Source of the DNA: an uncultured Eubacteriales bacterium
GTDB lineage: Bacteria; Bacillota; Clostridia; Oscillospirales; Acutalibacteraceae
Reading direction: 5' to 3'
Assembly (NCBI GenBank): GCA_900320415.1
Contig: ONSE01000085.1
Location: 1-19,364, forward strand
DNA length: 19,364 nt
The notes below the pieces were generated by a model. The model was not told where the DNA came from. It searched no databases and saw only the letters and a program-made list of their open reading frames with translations. This document shows, in pieces, positions 7,682 through 15,694 of this stretch. The stretch's first letter is position 1. Each line of letters starts with the position of its first letter. Both the position numbers and the translations under genes were made by a program.

Positions 7682-7987
7682 ATGGCAGATATCGTTTTTA
7701 AGTATGATGAGATGAGGACCGCGGTGGCGCAGATCGCCGATATTTCCGCGAGATACAAGGCTGCGGCGGACAAGTTCCAGGCGGATTTTGCCGATGCGAC
7801 CGCAGGCTGGGAAGGCGCGAGCAAGGACAAGATGACAGCGTTCATCACAGGTCCCGTCGGTGAGTACATGGGTACCACCGTTCCGGGCATTGTCACCGCT
7901 CTGTCGGAGCTGCTGAAGGCAAACGCTGACCAGATGGAGGCGGCGGATCAGCAGATCGCGGACAACATCCCTGCCTCGCTGTCGTAG
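7682..7987 (+). CDS. WXG100-family protein (canonical W-E-G)
   Basis: 101 residues with a canonical W43-E-G45-A-S-x-x-x-x-x-F turn between two amphipathic helices, no signal peptide. ATG at 7682; CAGGAG lies about 11 nt upstream. Size, turn and position next to EssC identify it as an EsxA/EsxB-type substrate. Its C-terminal tail (ADQQIADNIPASLS) lacks the GLGxxNxNP motif of two of its neighbours, so it may be the partner chain in a heterodimer in which only one chain carries the signal. Confidence 0.9.
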   Translation: MADIVFKYDEMRTAVAQIADISARYKAAADKFQADFADATAGWEGASKDKMTAFITGPVGEYMGTTVPGIVTALSELLKANADQMEAADQQIADNIPASLS

Positions 7988-8002
7988 CGACGAGGGATAG
8001 CA

Positions 8003-8953
8003 ATGGAAAATCAGAATACCAAGGCTTTTGAAGCGGTCGCCGAGCAGCCGACGGAGGAGCAAAGCAGCCTCGAAAGGGCAAAGGCGCTCTTTGAGTACGA
8101 GATGACCGAGGTGCTTCTCAACTTCAGGCAGGAGGCGGCGACCATGAAAGGCAGAGACAGCTCGGAGTACCTCTCTATGGAGGTCCCGTCCGCGGGAGTG
8201 GAATATGCCGCGCCTGCGGTAGCGCTGGAGGGAATCGGCTACGAGGACAAGGACACGCGGGTGACGCTCGACGCGGAAACACTCCGCGCAGAAGCGCCGT
8301 CAGATGTTTCCGTTACCGCTCCCGCGATCCCCGACGTGGACTTGACGGCTGTTTCTGTCGGAGCGCCTGCCTTTGTGTCTGTCCCCGCGCCCGAGATTCC
8401 CGCTGTGGAGCTGAGCACGGCGTTCCATGCCGAAACGGAGGATTTGTCGGTTTCCGTTCCCGTTCCCGAGGTGAGAAGCGTGACCTTTGAGAAGCCGCCC
8501 GCGCCAACCCTCGCCGGGGTGGACGCGGTTCCGGAGGCAAGGCTTGACGCGGAGGTCTTTTTGTTGTCTTTGGAGAGCAGGCTGACCTTTACGGCGGAGA
8601 TTCCGACGCTTGAGAAACAAGCGGTTGTGTTTGAGCCGGGCGGCGCTGAACTCAAGTCGGCGCCGATAACGGTTCCCGACGCGCCGCCGGCGGAGCTTCA
8701 GCCCATCCCGTCATCACCTGAACTGCGGATGGCAGTGACAGTGGAGGATGCGGACGTCCCTCAGATTCCCGAAATGAATAAGGCGGAACTCGTGTGGCAG
8801 CCTGTTTCCGTTCCCGACGCGGTCCCTGTAAGCTTCGAAACCATGCCGGCGGAAGCGCAGATTCCCGGGGTCTGCCTGCCGCCGATTCCCGAAAAACCCG
8901 ATTTTTCCGCTGAATACGCGGAAATCACCGAACTGCTCCGCGCAGAATTATAA
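8003..8953 (+). CDS. Val/Pro-rich degenerate-repeat protein of unknown function
   Basis: 316 residues; ATG at 8003 with GAGGG about 8 nt upstream, 15 bp after a WXG100 gene and 28 bp before essC. Residues 20-50 are helical; from about 58 to 300 the chain is a run of degenerate short units built on P-x-[IV]-P-x-V-x-[LF] (for example 'AIPDVDLTAVSV', 'APEIPAVELSTAF', 'VPVPEVRSVTFE'), with regular Pro and alternating hydrophobics suggesting extended or beta-strand structure. Residues 300-316 are again helical. There is no signal peptide, membrane span, LPXTG or catalytic motif. I do not recognise a family. Its place between WXG100 genes and the ATPase suggests a structural or substrate role in this system. 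Confidence 0.8.
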   Translation: MENQNTKAFEAVAEQPTEEQSSLERAKALFEYEMTEVLLNFRQEAATMKGRDSSEYLSMEVPSAGVEYAAPAVALEGIGYEDKDTRVTLDAETLRAEAPSDVSVTAPAIPDVDLTAVSVGAPAFVSVPAPEIPAVELSTAFHAETEDLSVSVPVPEVRSVTFEKPPAPTLAGVDAVPEARLDAEVFLLSLESRLTFTAEIPTLEKQAVVFEPGGAELKSAPITVPDAPPAELQPIPSSPELRMAVTVEDADVPQIPEMNKAELVWQPVSVPDAVPVSFETMPAEAQIPGVCLPPIPEKPDFSAEYAEITELLRAEL

Positions 8954-8981
8954 AAATATTTGATAGAGAAAGGGTGAGCTT

Positions 8982-11900
8982 ATGGAGAGCAATAAGCTTC
9001 TGATCGGAGTGCAGTTTATCGACCCCGACAACACAAAAGAAAATCTGGTGTTTGAGCTGATTGTGCTAAGAGATCTCACCCTGAAGCAGCTGATTGACGG
9101 TATCCGCTACGGACTCCTGAAAAAGGGAGAGGATCCTTTTTATGCGCGGTGCCGAGGCATCTTTGAGAAATGTATCGCCGACCGGCTCCCGAACGGTCTG
9201 TATCCAAAAATTACCATGACCTCCTACAATGACGCGTTTGCCCGGAAAAAGGCGGACGGCTCGCGCGCTTCCGTCACACGGGAGGATATGGAGAAAACGC
9301 TGGTTTCGGTCGGCTTCATTTCTTCTACGCGGCTGGTGTTTGACCCGACAGAGCGTTACCGCTCGTTCGAAATCAACGCCTCTGCCGTTATTCCCGCCTT
9401 TTCTCCCGAAAACGGTGAGGGAGTCGCCTTTCCCGAATATAATATCAGCACACGGCAACTGACGCGTTTTGACGATACGCCTGTCGAAATCATTCCTCCC
9501 GCAGCGCCGCCGCAAAAGACGGAGCAGAACATTTTCTTTCTGCTGCTTCCCACCATCGTGATGATCGCCGTCACCATTCTGACGCGTGTGATGACGAGCG
9601 GAGCGGGTTCCATCGGAGCGGTGCTGCTCAGTGCCGCCATGAGCCTGGTGACCGTGGTGCTGTCGGTCGTCAATTACGTGCGCCAAGGCAATAAGTACAA
9701 GAAGGATCTGAAAAAATGGCGCACAGACTATGAGACGTATATTGATAAAACCATCGCGCGGATCCTCAGCAGACAGGAACAGGATGCCGCGCGTCTCGAT
9801 GAATTGTATCCCGACGTCAACGAACTGTTTGATGAGAGCAAGCCTGAGAAAAGCGTCTATGGCGTCATCGGCAGCATCTTCAGCCGCTGCCGGCAGGACG
9901 GCGACTATCTTTCCGTCCGACTGGGCGTTTCCGACGCGATCCCCAATACCTTTGACATCAAGGGCAGCAAACGCGATGTGATTTTCTCCTCGGAGGGGTT
10001 CAAAATCAAGTTTGACAAGGTGAAGCTCTACCTGTCAGAGGACGAAGAATACGACAACAAGGAGGACGAGACCTACTATCTCACCAATCTTCCTAACTAT
10101 ATAGCGGAGAAGTACCGTTACATGAAGCGCGCGCCGCTGCTGTTTTCACTCGGCCGCTGCGGGTCACTCGGCATCGTCGCGCCCAACGCGATGTTTTCCG
10201 AGCGGTTGATCCAGCGCGTCGTGTTCGACCTGTGCTTCTACCATTCTCCCGACGATTTGCAGTTTATCGTCTTGTTTCCGCCGACTGACAACCGAAATGA
10301 GATTGAGTCGGCGATCGGCAACTACAAATTCATGCCGCATTTCCACGGCATCTTCCCTGACCGCTCGCAGTTTGTTTTTGACGAGACGAACGCCGGCATG
10401 GTGTTCAGCTCCATGCTCAGCGTGATGGGGGAGCGGGCTGCGGCGGGGCAGGACGAGAGCTTTCCCCGTATCGTTTTCATAGTGTACCATGAATACGACA
10501 TCAAGGAGCACGCCTTTGCACAGTACCTCCCGCAAAAGCCCGCGGAGGGAAAACCGTATGAGAACAAGCTCGGGCTGACCTTTCTTTTTCCGAAGCGGTA
10601 CCGCGAGCATCTGCCTGCTTACTGCGACCATGTTATCAGCGTCACGGGCGAACACACGGCGGAGCTGGTGCCGCATGAGGATGAGCTTCTGAAAACGGAG
10701 TTCAACTTTAACGTCGCGCCCGACTGGAACGCGAGAGTGTACAACACCTCCAAGATCTTGTCTTCACTCTGTTATTCCAAGATTTCACAGAACGGCAAGG
10801 TCCCGTCTGCCGTCAGTCTTTTTGAGCTGTACGGTTTCAACAAAAACAACATTGACATGGCGCAGCTCTGGGACGCGAAAAAGCGCGCCAACGTAAAGAA
10901 AACCCTTTCCGTCCCGATCGGAAAGACCGAGAACGGTCTGACCTACCTGGATCTGCATGAAAGCGCAGACGGTCCGCATATGCTCGTCGCGGGAACCACC
11001 GGCTCCGGCAAATCCGAGACCATTATCACCTACCTGCTGGGGCTCTGTCTGCTCTACCGCCCCGACGAGGTCAACCTCATGCTCGTTGATATGAAGGGAG
11101 GCGGCTTTATCAAGCGTATCGGTACGCTGCCGCACGTCGTCGGTTCCGTGACGGATGTTGACGGCGACGAGAACGGCACGGGAGCGGAGTATATGCTCAA
11201 GCGCTTTCTCGACGCGCTCCGTTCCGAGATCAAGCGCAGAAAAATGCTGTTCAATTCCATGCACGTTGACAGCATCAATCAGTATATCGGTGCCTGCCGC
11301 GACATTGATTCCCACATCAAGAAAATCAATAACCAACTCAGGGGAGAGGACAGCAAGCCGCTTTCCGAGTCCGAGGAGCAGGCGATCCGCGACCAGGCGA
11401 GAGATAACTGCCTTGCCCATCTGGTGCTGGTGGTGGACGAGTTCACCGAGCTGAAACGCTTTTCGGGTGAGAATGATGATGTGGACTTCATCGGAGAAAT
11501 CACCACCATCGCGCGCGTCGGACGAAGCCTGGGCTTCCATATCATCCTGATTTCGCAGAACATCGAGGGAGCGATCACCGACGACATCCGCGTCAACTCA
11601 AAATCAAGGCTCTGTCTCAAGGTGGCGACCCGGCAGGCGTCCAAGGAGATGATCGGCAATGATCTCGCCGCCAGCCCCACCATGCCCGGCTACGGACGCG
11701 CCTATCTGCTGGTCGGCACAGGCTCGAAGTTTGAGTATTTCCAGTCGGGCTATGCGGGTGCGGTGGCTGAGGAAAACTTTGAGATGCCCATGGAGATCAC
11801 CGAAGCCTCCAAGAACGGCATCTACACCTCCTTCTACCGCTCCGAAAAGGACAACCTTGAGGCGAAGAAACGCAAAAAGGAGCTGGAGGCGCAGGGCAAG

Positions 11901-12086
11901 CTTGAAACCCAGCTTAACGCGGTAGTAGGAAAAATCAGGACGTATTACAACCGCCATAAGGAACAGTACCCGAAGGTACATATCATCTTTGAAAAGCCGC
12001 TCCCGGGCAGGATTGTTTATGAGGACGGCAGGATCTATGAGGAAAAGGACGGCATCTATGAACTGATGAAGGAGGTGAGGGAATGA
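8982..12086 (+). CDS. essC: EssC/EccC-type T7SS ATPase, membrane half with ATPase domain D1
   Basis: 1034 residues; ATG at 8982 after AAAGGGTGAG. Residues about 5-122 look like a ubiquitin-like (YukD/EsaB-type) beta-grasp region ending in T-L-x-x-x-G-F-x-x-x-x-R-L-V-F, rather than the paired FHA domains of usual EssC. Two membrane spans follow (about 184-204, 209-232), then a long cytosolic region, then one FtsK/SpoIIIE domain: Walker A GTTGSGKS (671-678, K677), D-M-K-GGG (703-708), Walker B VLVVDE (D819, E820), and sensor-like 'ILISQN'. This is the secretion motor's principal ATPase domain with an intact catalytic Glu. About 35 extra charged residues (775-810) lie before Walker B. The gene ends after D1 and overlaps the next by ATGA; D2 and D3 are encoded there. 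Confidence 0.93.
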   Translation: MESNKLLIGVQFIDPDNTKENLVFELIVLRDLTLKQLIDGIRYGLLKKGEDPFYARCRGIFEKCIADRLPNGLYPKITMTSYNDAFARKKADGSRASVTREDMEKTLVSVGFISSTRLVFDPTERYRSFEINASAVIPAFSPENGEGVAFPEYNISTRQLTRFDDTPVEIIPPAAPPQKTEQNIFFLLLPTIVMIAVTILTRVMTSGAGSIGAVLLSAAMSLVTVVLSVVNYVRQGNKYKKDLKKWRTDYETYIDKTIARILSRQEQDAARLDELYPDVNELFDESKPEKSVYGVIGSIFSRCRQDGDYLSVRLGVSDAIPNTFDIKGSKRDVIFSSEGFKIKFDKVKLYLSEDEEYDNKEDETYYLTNLPNYIAEKYRYMKRAPLLFSLGRCGSLGIVAPNAMFSERLIQRVVFDLCFYHSPDDLQFIVLFPPTDNRNEIESAIGNYKFMPHFHGIFPDRSQFVFDETNAGMVFSSMLSVMGERAAAGQDESFPRIVFIVYHEYDIKEHAFAQYLPQKPAEGKPYENKLGLTFLFPKRYREHLPAYCDHVISVTGEHTAELVPHEDELLKTEFNFNVAPDWNARVYNTSKILSSLCYSKISQNGKVPSAVSLFELYGFNKNNIDMAQLWDAKKRANVKKTLSVPIGKTENGLTYLDLHESADGPHMLVAGTTGSGKSETIITYLLGLCLLYRPDEVNLMLVDMKGGGFIKRIGTLPHVVGSVTDVDGDENGTGAEYMLKRFLDALRSEIKRRKMLFNSMHVDSINQYIGACRDIDSHIKKINNQLRGEDSKPLSESEEQAIRDQARDNCLAHLVLVVDEFTELKRFSGENDDVDFIGEITTIARVGRSLGFHIILISQNIEGAITDDIRVNSKSRLCLKVATRQASKEMIGNDLAASPTMPGYGRAYLLVGTGSKFEYFQSGYAGAVAEENFEMPMEITEASKNGIYTSFYRSEKDNLEAKKRKKELEAQGKLETQLNAVVGKIRTYYNRHKEQYPKVHIIFEKPLPGRIVYEDGRIYEEKDGIYELMKEVRE

Positions 12087-13636
12087 CCCGCTTGGCAATG
12101 GGCGTGTATGACGACCTGGATCACCAGACCCAGCCGCTGCTTTACCTGGACGCCGCCTCCAACAACATGATCGTGTTTGGCGGCCACATGAGCGGCAAGA
12201 CGACCTTTCTCAAAACTCTGCTTGTCAGGCTGCACGAGACCCTTGACCCCGAACGGGAGAGGGACGTCTATATTCTCGATTTCGGAGGAAACCTCGGAAC
12301 CTACAGGGAGCTGCCCCTGGTTGCGGCGTGCTTTGACAATTCCAACGGAGAGAATATCCGCCGTGTGTTCCGTGCGATAGAGGAGAAGCTCGAGAAAAAC
12401 AAAAAGATTCTCTCCTCGCGTCAGTTCCTCGACGTCTATGAGAGCGGCAGCTCCGAAAATCTCGCGCACGTCATGCTGATGATTGACAATCTCAATTCCT
12501 TCCTCGCGGACGAGCGCTACACCTCCTACCATGAAATGCTTTCTCAGCTTTGCCGCGAGGGGATTTCCAAGGGATTGACGCTGGTATTCACCGCTTCGGA
12601 TTTTTCGGGAGGCGTCAGCCGACTGATGGGCAGCTTTGACCGCCGCTTCGCACTGGAGGGAACCTCAGACAAATATATCGATATTTTCGGGACCCGCGTC
12701 AGCGAGCCGATGAACAACCCCGGCAGAGGTGTCTCAATGATCGACGGAAAGCCCAGGGAGCTGCAGATCTTCCTGCCGTTCCGGGATGAGGAACGTGATT
12801 TGCCGATGTTCATAGACTGCTTTGCTTCCGTTGAAACAAAGACCGAAAAGCTCACCGCGTTTGACGGTGACCTGACCGAAGCAAACTTCTGCGACTTCCT
12901 GTCAAAGGGCTGCGAGAGTAGGCTCGACGGCCGCGACCCCGTGGTAGGACTGGACTATTACGACCACAAGCCGATAGCCGTCAATATGCGCGACATTCAT
13001 TCCGTCGCCATCTACGGAAAGAAAAAGTTCGGCAAAACCAATCTCACGCGCCTGCTGGTGCGTTCCATACGCAGGGCGTATCCCGAATTCCGCTTCGTGT
13101 TTTTTGACGACGGCAGAAAGCAGCTTGCGGAGATCTTTGAGGAGTGTCCGCAGCGCGGCAGCTATCTCACCTCGGTGGAGGAGATGAGCGAGTATCTTGA
13201 CGCGAACGGCTACGCCGCCAAGATGGACAGAGGCGTGATCAACAAGAATTTCCGGGAGAAGCTTCACGCGGGAACCGTGTTTGTCTTACAGAGCAAAATG
13301 CTCTATCAGGCGAACGGCGCGCAGCTGCTCAAGAATGTGTTCCCGAAGATGATCGCGGCGGCGGAAGAAAAGAACTACTGGTTCATTTTCTCGGACGTTC
13401 GCAAAATCGGCAACAACGACAGGGACACGGAATCCTCGCTCAACAACAGTATCGCGGCGGCGTTTCTGCTCGACAACATCGCGGAATTCGTCACGGACAG
13501 AGGCAGCCGCTCGGTGTTCGGGGAGATGGATCCCAAGGAGCTGAAAAACGAGTACGCCCGGTGTGAGCTGGGTGACGGCTACTATTTTGACATTGAATCG
13601 GACGAGCTGAAAAAAATCAAAATCATCAAGGTTTAA
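12083..13636 (+). CDS. essC: EssC/EccC-type T7SS ATPase, soluble half with domains D2 and D3
   Basis: 517 residues; ATG at 12083 within the stop codon of the preceding gene (ATGA), with GGAGGTGAGG upstream, so translation is probably coupled. D2 starts 'MGVYDDLDHQTQPLLYLD', like the start of EssC D2, with Walker A GGHMSGKT (33-40) and Walker B MLMIDN (D135 followed by Asn, no catalytic Glu). D3 has Walker A GKKKFGKT (312-319) and Walker B-like FIFSD (434-438), again without D-E. Thus both domains could bind nucleotide but look poor at hydrolysis, matching the view that the distal EssC/EccC domains serve substrate binding and assembly. No membrane span; it must dock on the membrane half. The arrangement parallels mycobacterial EccCa/EccCb. 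Confidence 0.9.
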   Translation: MTRLAMGVYDDLDHQTQPLLYLDAASNNMIVFGGHMSGKTTFLKTLLVRLHETLDPERERDVYILDFGGNLGTYRELPLVAACFDNSNGENIRRVFRAIEEKLEKNKKILSSRQFLDVYESGSSENLAHVMLMIDNLNSFLADERYTSYHEMLSQLCREGISKGLTLVFTASDFSGGVSRLMGSFDRRFALEGTSDKYIDIFGTRVSEPMNNPGRGVSMIDGKPRELQIFLPFRDEERDLPMFIDCFASVETKTEKLTAFDGDLTEANFCDFLSKGCESRLDGRDPVVGLDYYDHKPIAVNMRDIHSVAIYGKKKFGKTNLTRLLVRSIRRAYPEFRFVFFDDGRKQLAEIFEECPQRGSYLTSVEEMSEYLDANGYAAKMDRGVINKNFREKLHAGTVFVLQSKMLYQANGAQLLKNVFPKMIAAAEEKNYWFIFSDVRKIGNNDRDTESSLNNSIAAAFLLDNIAEFVTDRGSRSVFGEMDPKELKNEYARCELGDGYYFDIESDELKKIKIIKV

Positions 13637-13648
13637 GAGGGAGAGCGT

Positions 13649-13969
13649 ATGGCAGAAACGAATAACAGCGAATACCGCTGCATAGACACACGCGTATTTG
13701 ACAGATGTATCGAACAGAAGGACAGCTTTATCCGCCGCTATGACAAAATTGTGACGGATTATGATAAAATCGTCGAACGGCTCGGCAGCAACTGGTCGGG
13801 AGAAGGCGCGAGTACCTTTTTGGAGGACGCAAGGATCGTCAGGACAAACATCACGGGTATCGCGGATATCCTCGCCAATATGTGTTCCGTACTCGTGGAC
13901 TGCCGCGCCGTCATGGACGAGGCAGACCGGGGACTCGGCGAGATGAACCGCAATCCCGACGCGGAATAA
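13649..13969 (+). CDS. WXG100-family protein (canonical W-S-G), downstream of essC
   Basis: 106 residues; ATG at 13649 with GAGGGAGAG 5 nt upstream, 12 bp after the second ATPase gene. Turn W49-S-G51-E-G-A-S-x-F between two helices. The tail D90-x-x-D-x-GLG-x-M-N-x-NP repeats the tail of the 7328 product. It contains four Cys (C11, C20, C79, C85), unusual for exported WXG100 proteins, which could form a disulphide across the hairpin. Probably a substrate, or the pair partner of one of the three upstream WXG100 proteins. Confidence 0.9.
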   Translation: MAETNNSEYRCIDTRVFDRCIEQKDSFIRRYDKIVTDYDKIVERLGSNWSGEGASTFLEDARIVRTNITGIADILANMCSVLVDCRAVMDEADRGLGEMNRNPDAE

Positions 13970-13972
13970 GCG

Positions 13973-14704
13973 GTGAAGCGAATGAAGCCCGATTACAGTC
14001 TGTTTTCCGACAGGGGAAGCAGAGCGGTGAATGAGGATTACGCCGACGCGTTTTTCAGACGCGGCGCCTCTTGCTTCGTCCTGTGCGACGGACTGGGCGC
14101 TCACGGAATGGGGGACAGGGCGTCACGTTTTGTCACACAGTTTATCAAAAGGGAATTTGCGAAATCTTCCGGCCTCGCTTCTCTGGAAACGGTTCTGCCA
14201 CGAGCGCAGGAGGCGCTGCGTGCCGAGCAGGTTCGGCTGGGAGCTGTCGGAAGGATGAGAACCACCGCCGTTGTGCTGCTGCTTGACGGCAGCAGCGGTA
14301 TGTGCGTCCATATCGGTGATTCCCGCCTGTACCGTTTCAGGGGAGGAGAATTGCTTTCCCGTACCCGCGATCACAGTGTTCCCCAGATGCTCGCCCTGAC
14401 GGGAGAAATTGAAGAAAGCGAAATCCGCTCCCATCCCGACCGCAGCAAGCTGCTGCGCGCGCTGGGGGATGAGCGCGAGACAATCAAATATGAAACCGCG
14501 CGGTTCGATGTCAGGGCAGGCGATGTCTTTCTGCTTTGCTCCGACGGCTTTTGGGAGCCTGTGACCGAGGACGAGATGATCTCCCTGCTTAGGGAAAGCG
14601 CGAACGCGAAACAGTGGCTCAGTCGGATGTCTCGGCTCGCGGCACGAAACAGCGCGGGAAAACTGATGGATAACTACACGGCGGTTGCCGTTTTCATCAA
14701 ATAA
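13973..14704 (+). CDS. PP2C-family Ser/Thr protein phosphatase
   Basis: 243 residues from GTG 13973; in-frame ATG at 13982 (GGTG 6 nt upstream) would shorten it by three and is equally likely. All PP2C metal-binding motifs are present: S-D-R-G-x-R-x-x-N-E-D (12-22), F-V-L-C-D39-G-L-G-x-H-G, G-D-S-R-L-Y (115-120), L-L-C-S-D191-G-F-W and D233-N-Y-T. It is therefore a Mn/Mg-dependent phosphatase, cytosolic, no membrane span. Located directly between a WXG100 gene and the FHA and kinase genes; it should reverse phosphorylation made by the kinase at 15695, most likely on the FHA protein or the secretion ATPase. The pairing is inferred from context and from the usual PP2C/kinase pairing in Gram-positive bacteria. 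Confidence 0.93.
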   Translation: MKRMKPDYSLFSDRGSRAVNEDYADAFFRRGASCFVLCDGLGAHGMGDRASRFVTQFIKREFAKSSGLASLETVLPRAQEALRAEQVRLGAVGRMRTTAVVLLLDGSSGMCVHIGDSRLYRFRGGELLSRTRDHSVPQMLALTGEIEESEIRSHPDRSKLLRALGDERETIKYETARFDVRAGDVFLLCSDGFWEPVTEDEMISLLRESANAKQWLSRMSRLAARNSAGKLMDNYTAVAVFIK

Positions 14705-14736
14705 TCATCACTCAGCATATAAACGGAGGAAAAACC

Positions 14737-15645
14737 ATGAAACTCAAACGCTGCCCCAATCTGCATTATTACGACGGCGATAAATATGACAGGTGCCCGC
14801 ATTGCAACCAGACGGACGAAAAAGTGAAGGTGCAGGAACCAAAGCCGACTCCCGCCCCAAAACCCGAACCCGAGCCGCAGCCCGCTCCGACGCCCGTCCC
14901 CAAGCCTTCCGCTCCTGTTGCGCAGGAGCCTGATGAAAGCAATGCCTGGAGGTGTCAGTGCGGAGCAGTCAGCCACGGACTTTTCTGTCCGCAGTGCGGA
15001 TCAAGAAAGCCCGGGCCGCAGCCTGTGAAGGAGGATCCGAAGCCGGCTCCCGTTTCACAGCCCGTTCCACAGCCCTCGCCGGAACCCGAAGCGGTTGAAG
15101 AGCCTGTTGCGGTTCCTGAACCAATCGCGGAACCTTCTCCGGAGCCGCTTTCCGAACCCGAAGCGTTCCCCCTGACGGAATCCGCGCCGCTGGTGAACCA
15201 TATCAGGGACGATGGCTTTACGGGCGATTCCTTTGAGGAGCCGCTCAAAGAGGAGCAGGAGGATGACGGAAAAACACAAGTCATTTTTGAGGAAATCGAG
15301 GACGATCTTCCTCTCGGATGGCTCACTGTTCTCAATACCGCGGCAAAGGGAAGGGTATTCACACTGAACTCCGCGCGGACTACACTCGGACGAGCTGACG
15401 CGGCAAACCGCGCGGATATCGATCTGCGCAGCGACCGCAGCATATCAAGAGGCGCGCAGGCGACGGTGGTTTATGATCCGCTCAATAAGAAGTACTTCCT
15501 TCAGAGCGCGGGCGGCAAGACGTTTGTCTACATCAACCGTGAGATGGTGCTGACCTACGCGGCTCTCAAGCCCTATGACATCATCCGCATCGGAGAGACG
15601 GAGCTGGTGTTTGTTCCGCTTTGCTCGGAGCATTTTTCATGGTGA
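14737..15645 (+). CDS. Zinc-ribbon/FHA-domain phospho-signalling adaptor
   Basis: 302 residues; ATG at 14737 with GGAGG 7 nt upstream. Residues 6-23 hold C6, H10, C20-x-x-C23, and residues 73-87 hold C73-x-C75...C84-x-x-C87, two short zinc-ribbon-like units. Between and after them are Pro/Glu/Val-rich linkers (33-68, 93-145). Residues about 194-296 form an FHA domain: L-G-R (217-219), S-I-S-R (235-238) and a C-terminal V-F-V strand. T180 in D-D-G-K-T-Q-V lies just before the FHA domain, where phospho-acceptor Thr residues sit in GarA/OdhI-type proteins; phosphorylation here is inference. The canonical SRxH His and the NGT Asn are not clearly present. No membrane span. Likely reads or transmits the signal of the neighbouring kinase. 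Confidence 0.88.
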   Translation: MKLKRCPNLHYYDGDKYDRCPHCNQTDEKVKVQEPKPTPAPKPEPEPQPAPTPVPKPSAPVAQEPDESNAWRCQCGAVSHGLFCPQCGSRKPGPQPVKEDPKPAPVSQPVPQPSPEPEAVEEPVAVPEPIAEPSPEPLSEPEAFPLTESAPLVNHIRDDGFTGDSFEEPLKEEQEDDGKTQVIFEEIEDDLPLGWLTVLNTAAKGRVFTLNSARTTLGRADAANRADIDLRSDRSISRGAQATVVYDPLNKKYFLQSAGGKTFVYINREMVLTYAALKPYDIIRIGETELVFVPLCSEHFSW

Positions 15646-15694
15646 CTGCCGCGGGCCTGTGCCGGAATAGACGAACATAATCGGAGATGATGAA

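Noticed and set aside
12071..12090. Frameshift breaking a single essC gene
   Set aside because: The second frame has its own ATG and a strong GGAGGTGAGG site, the first ends after a natural charged tail, and the D2 domain is complete from its usual beginning.
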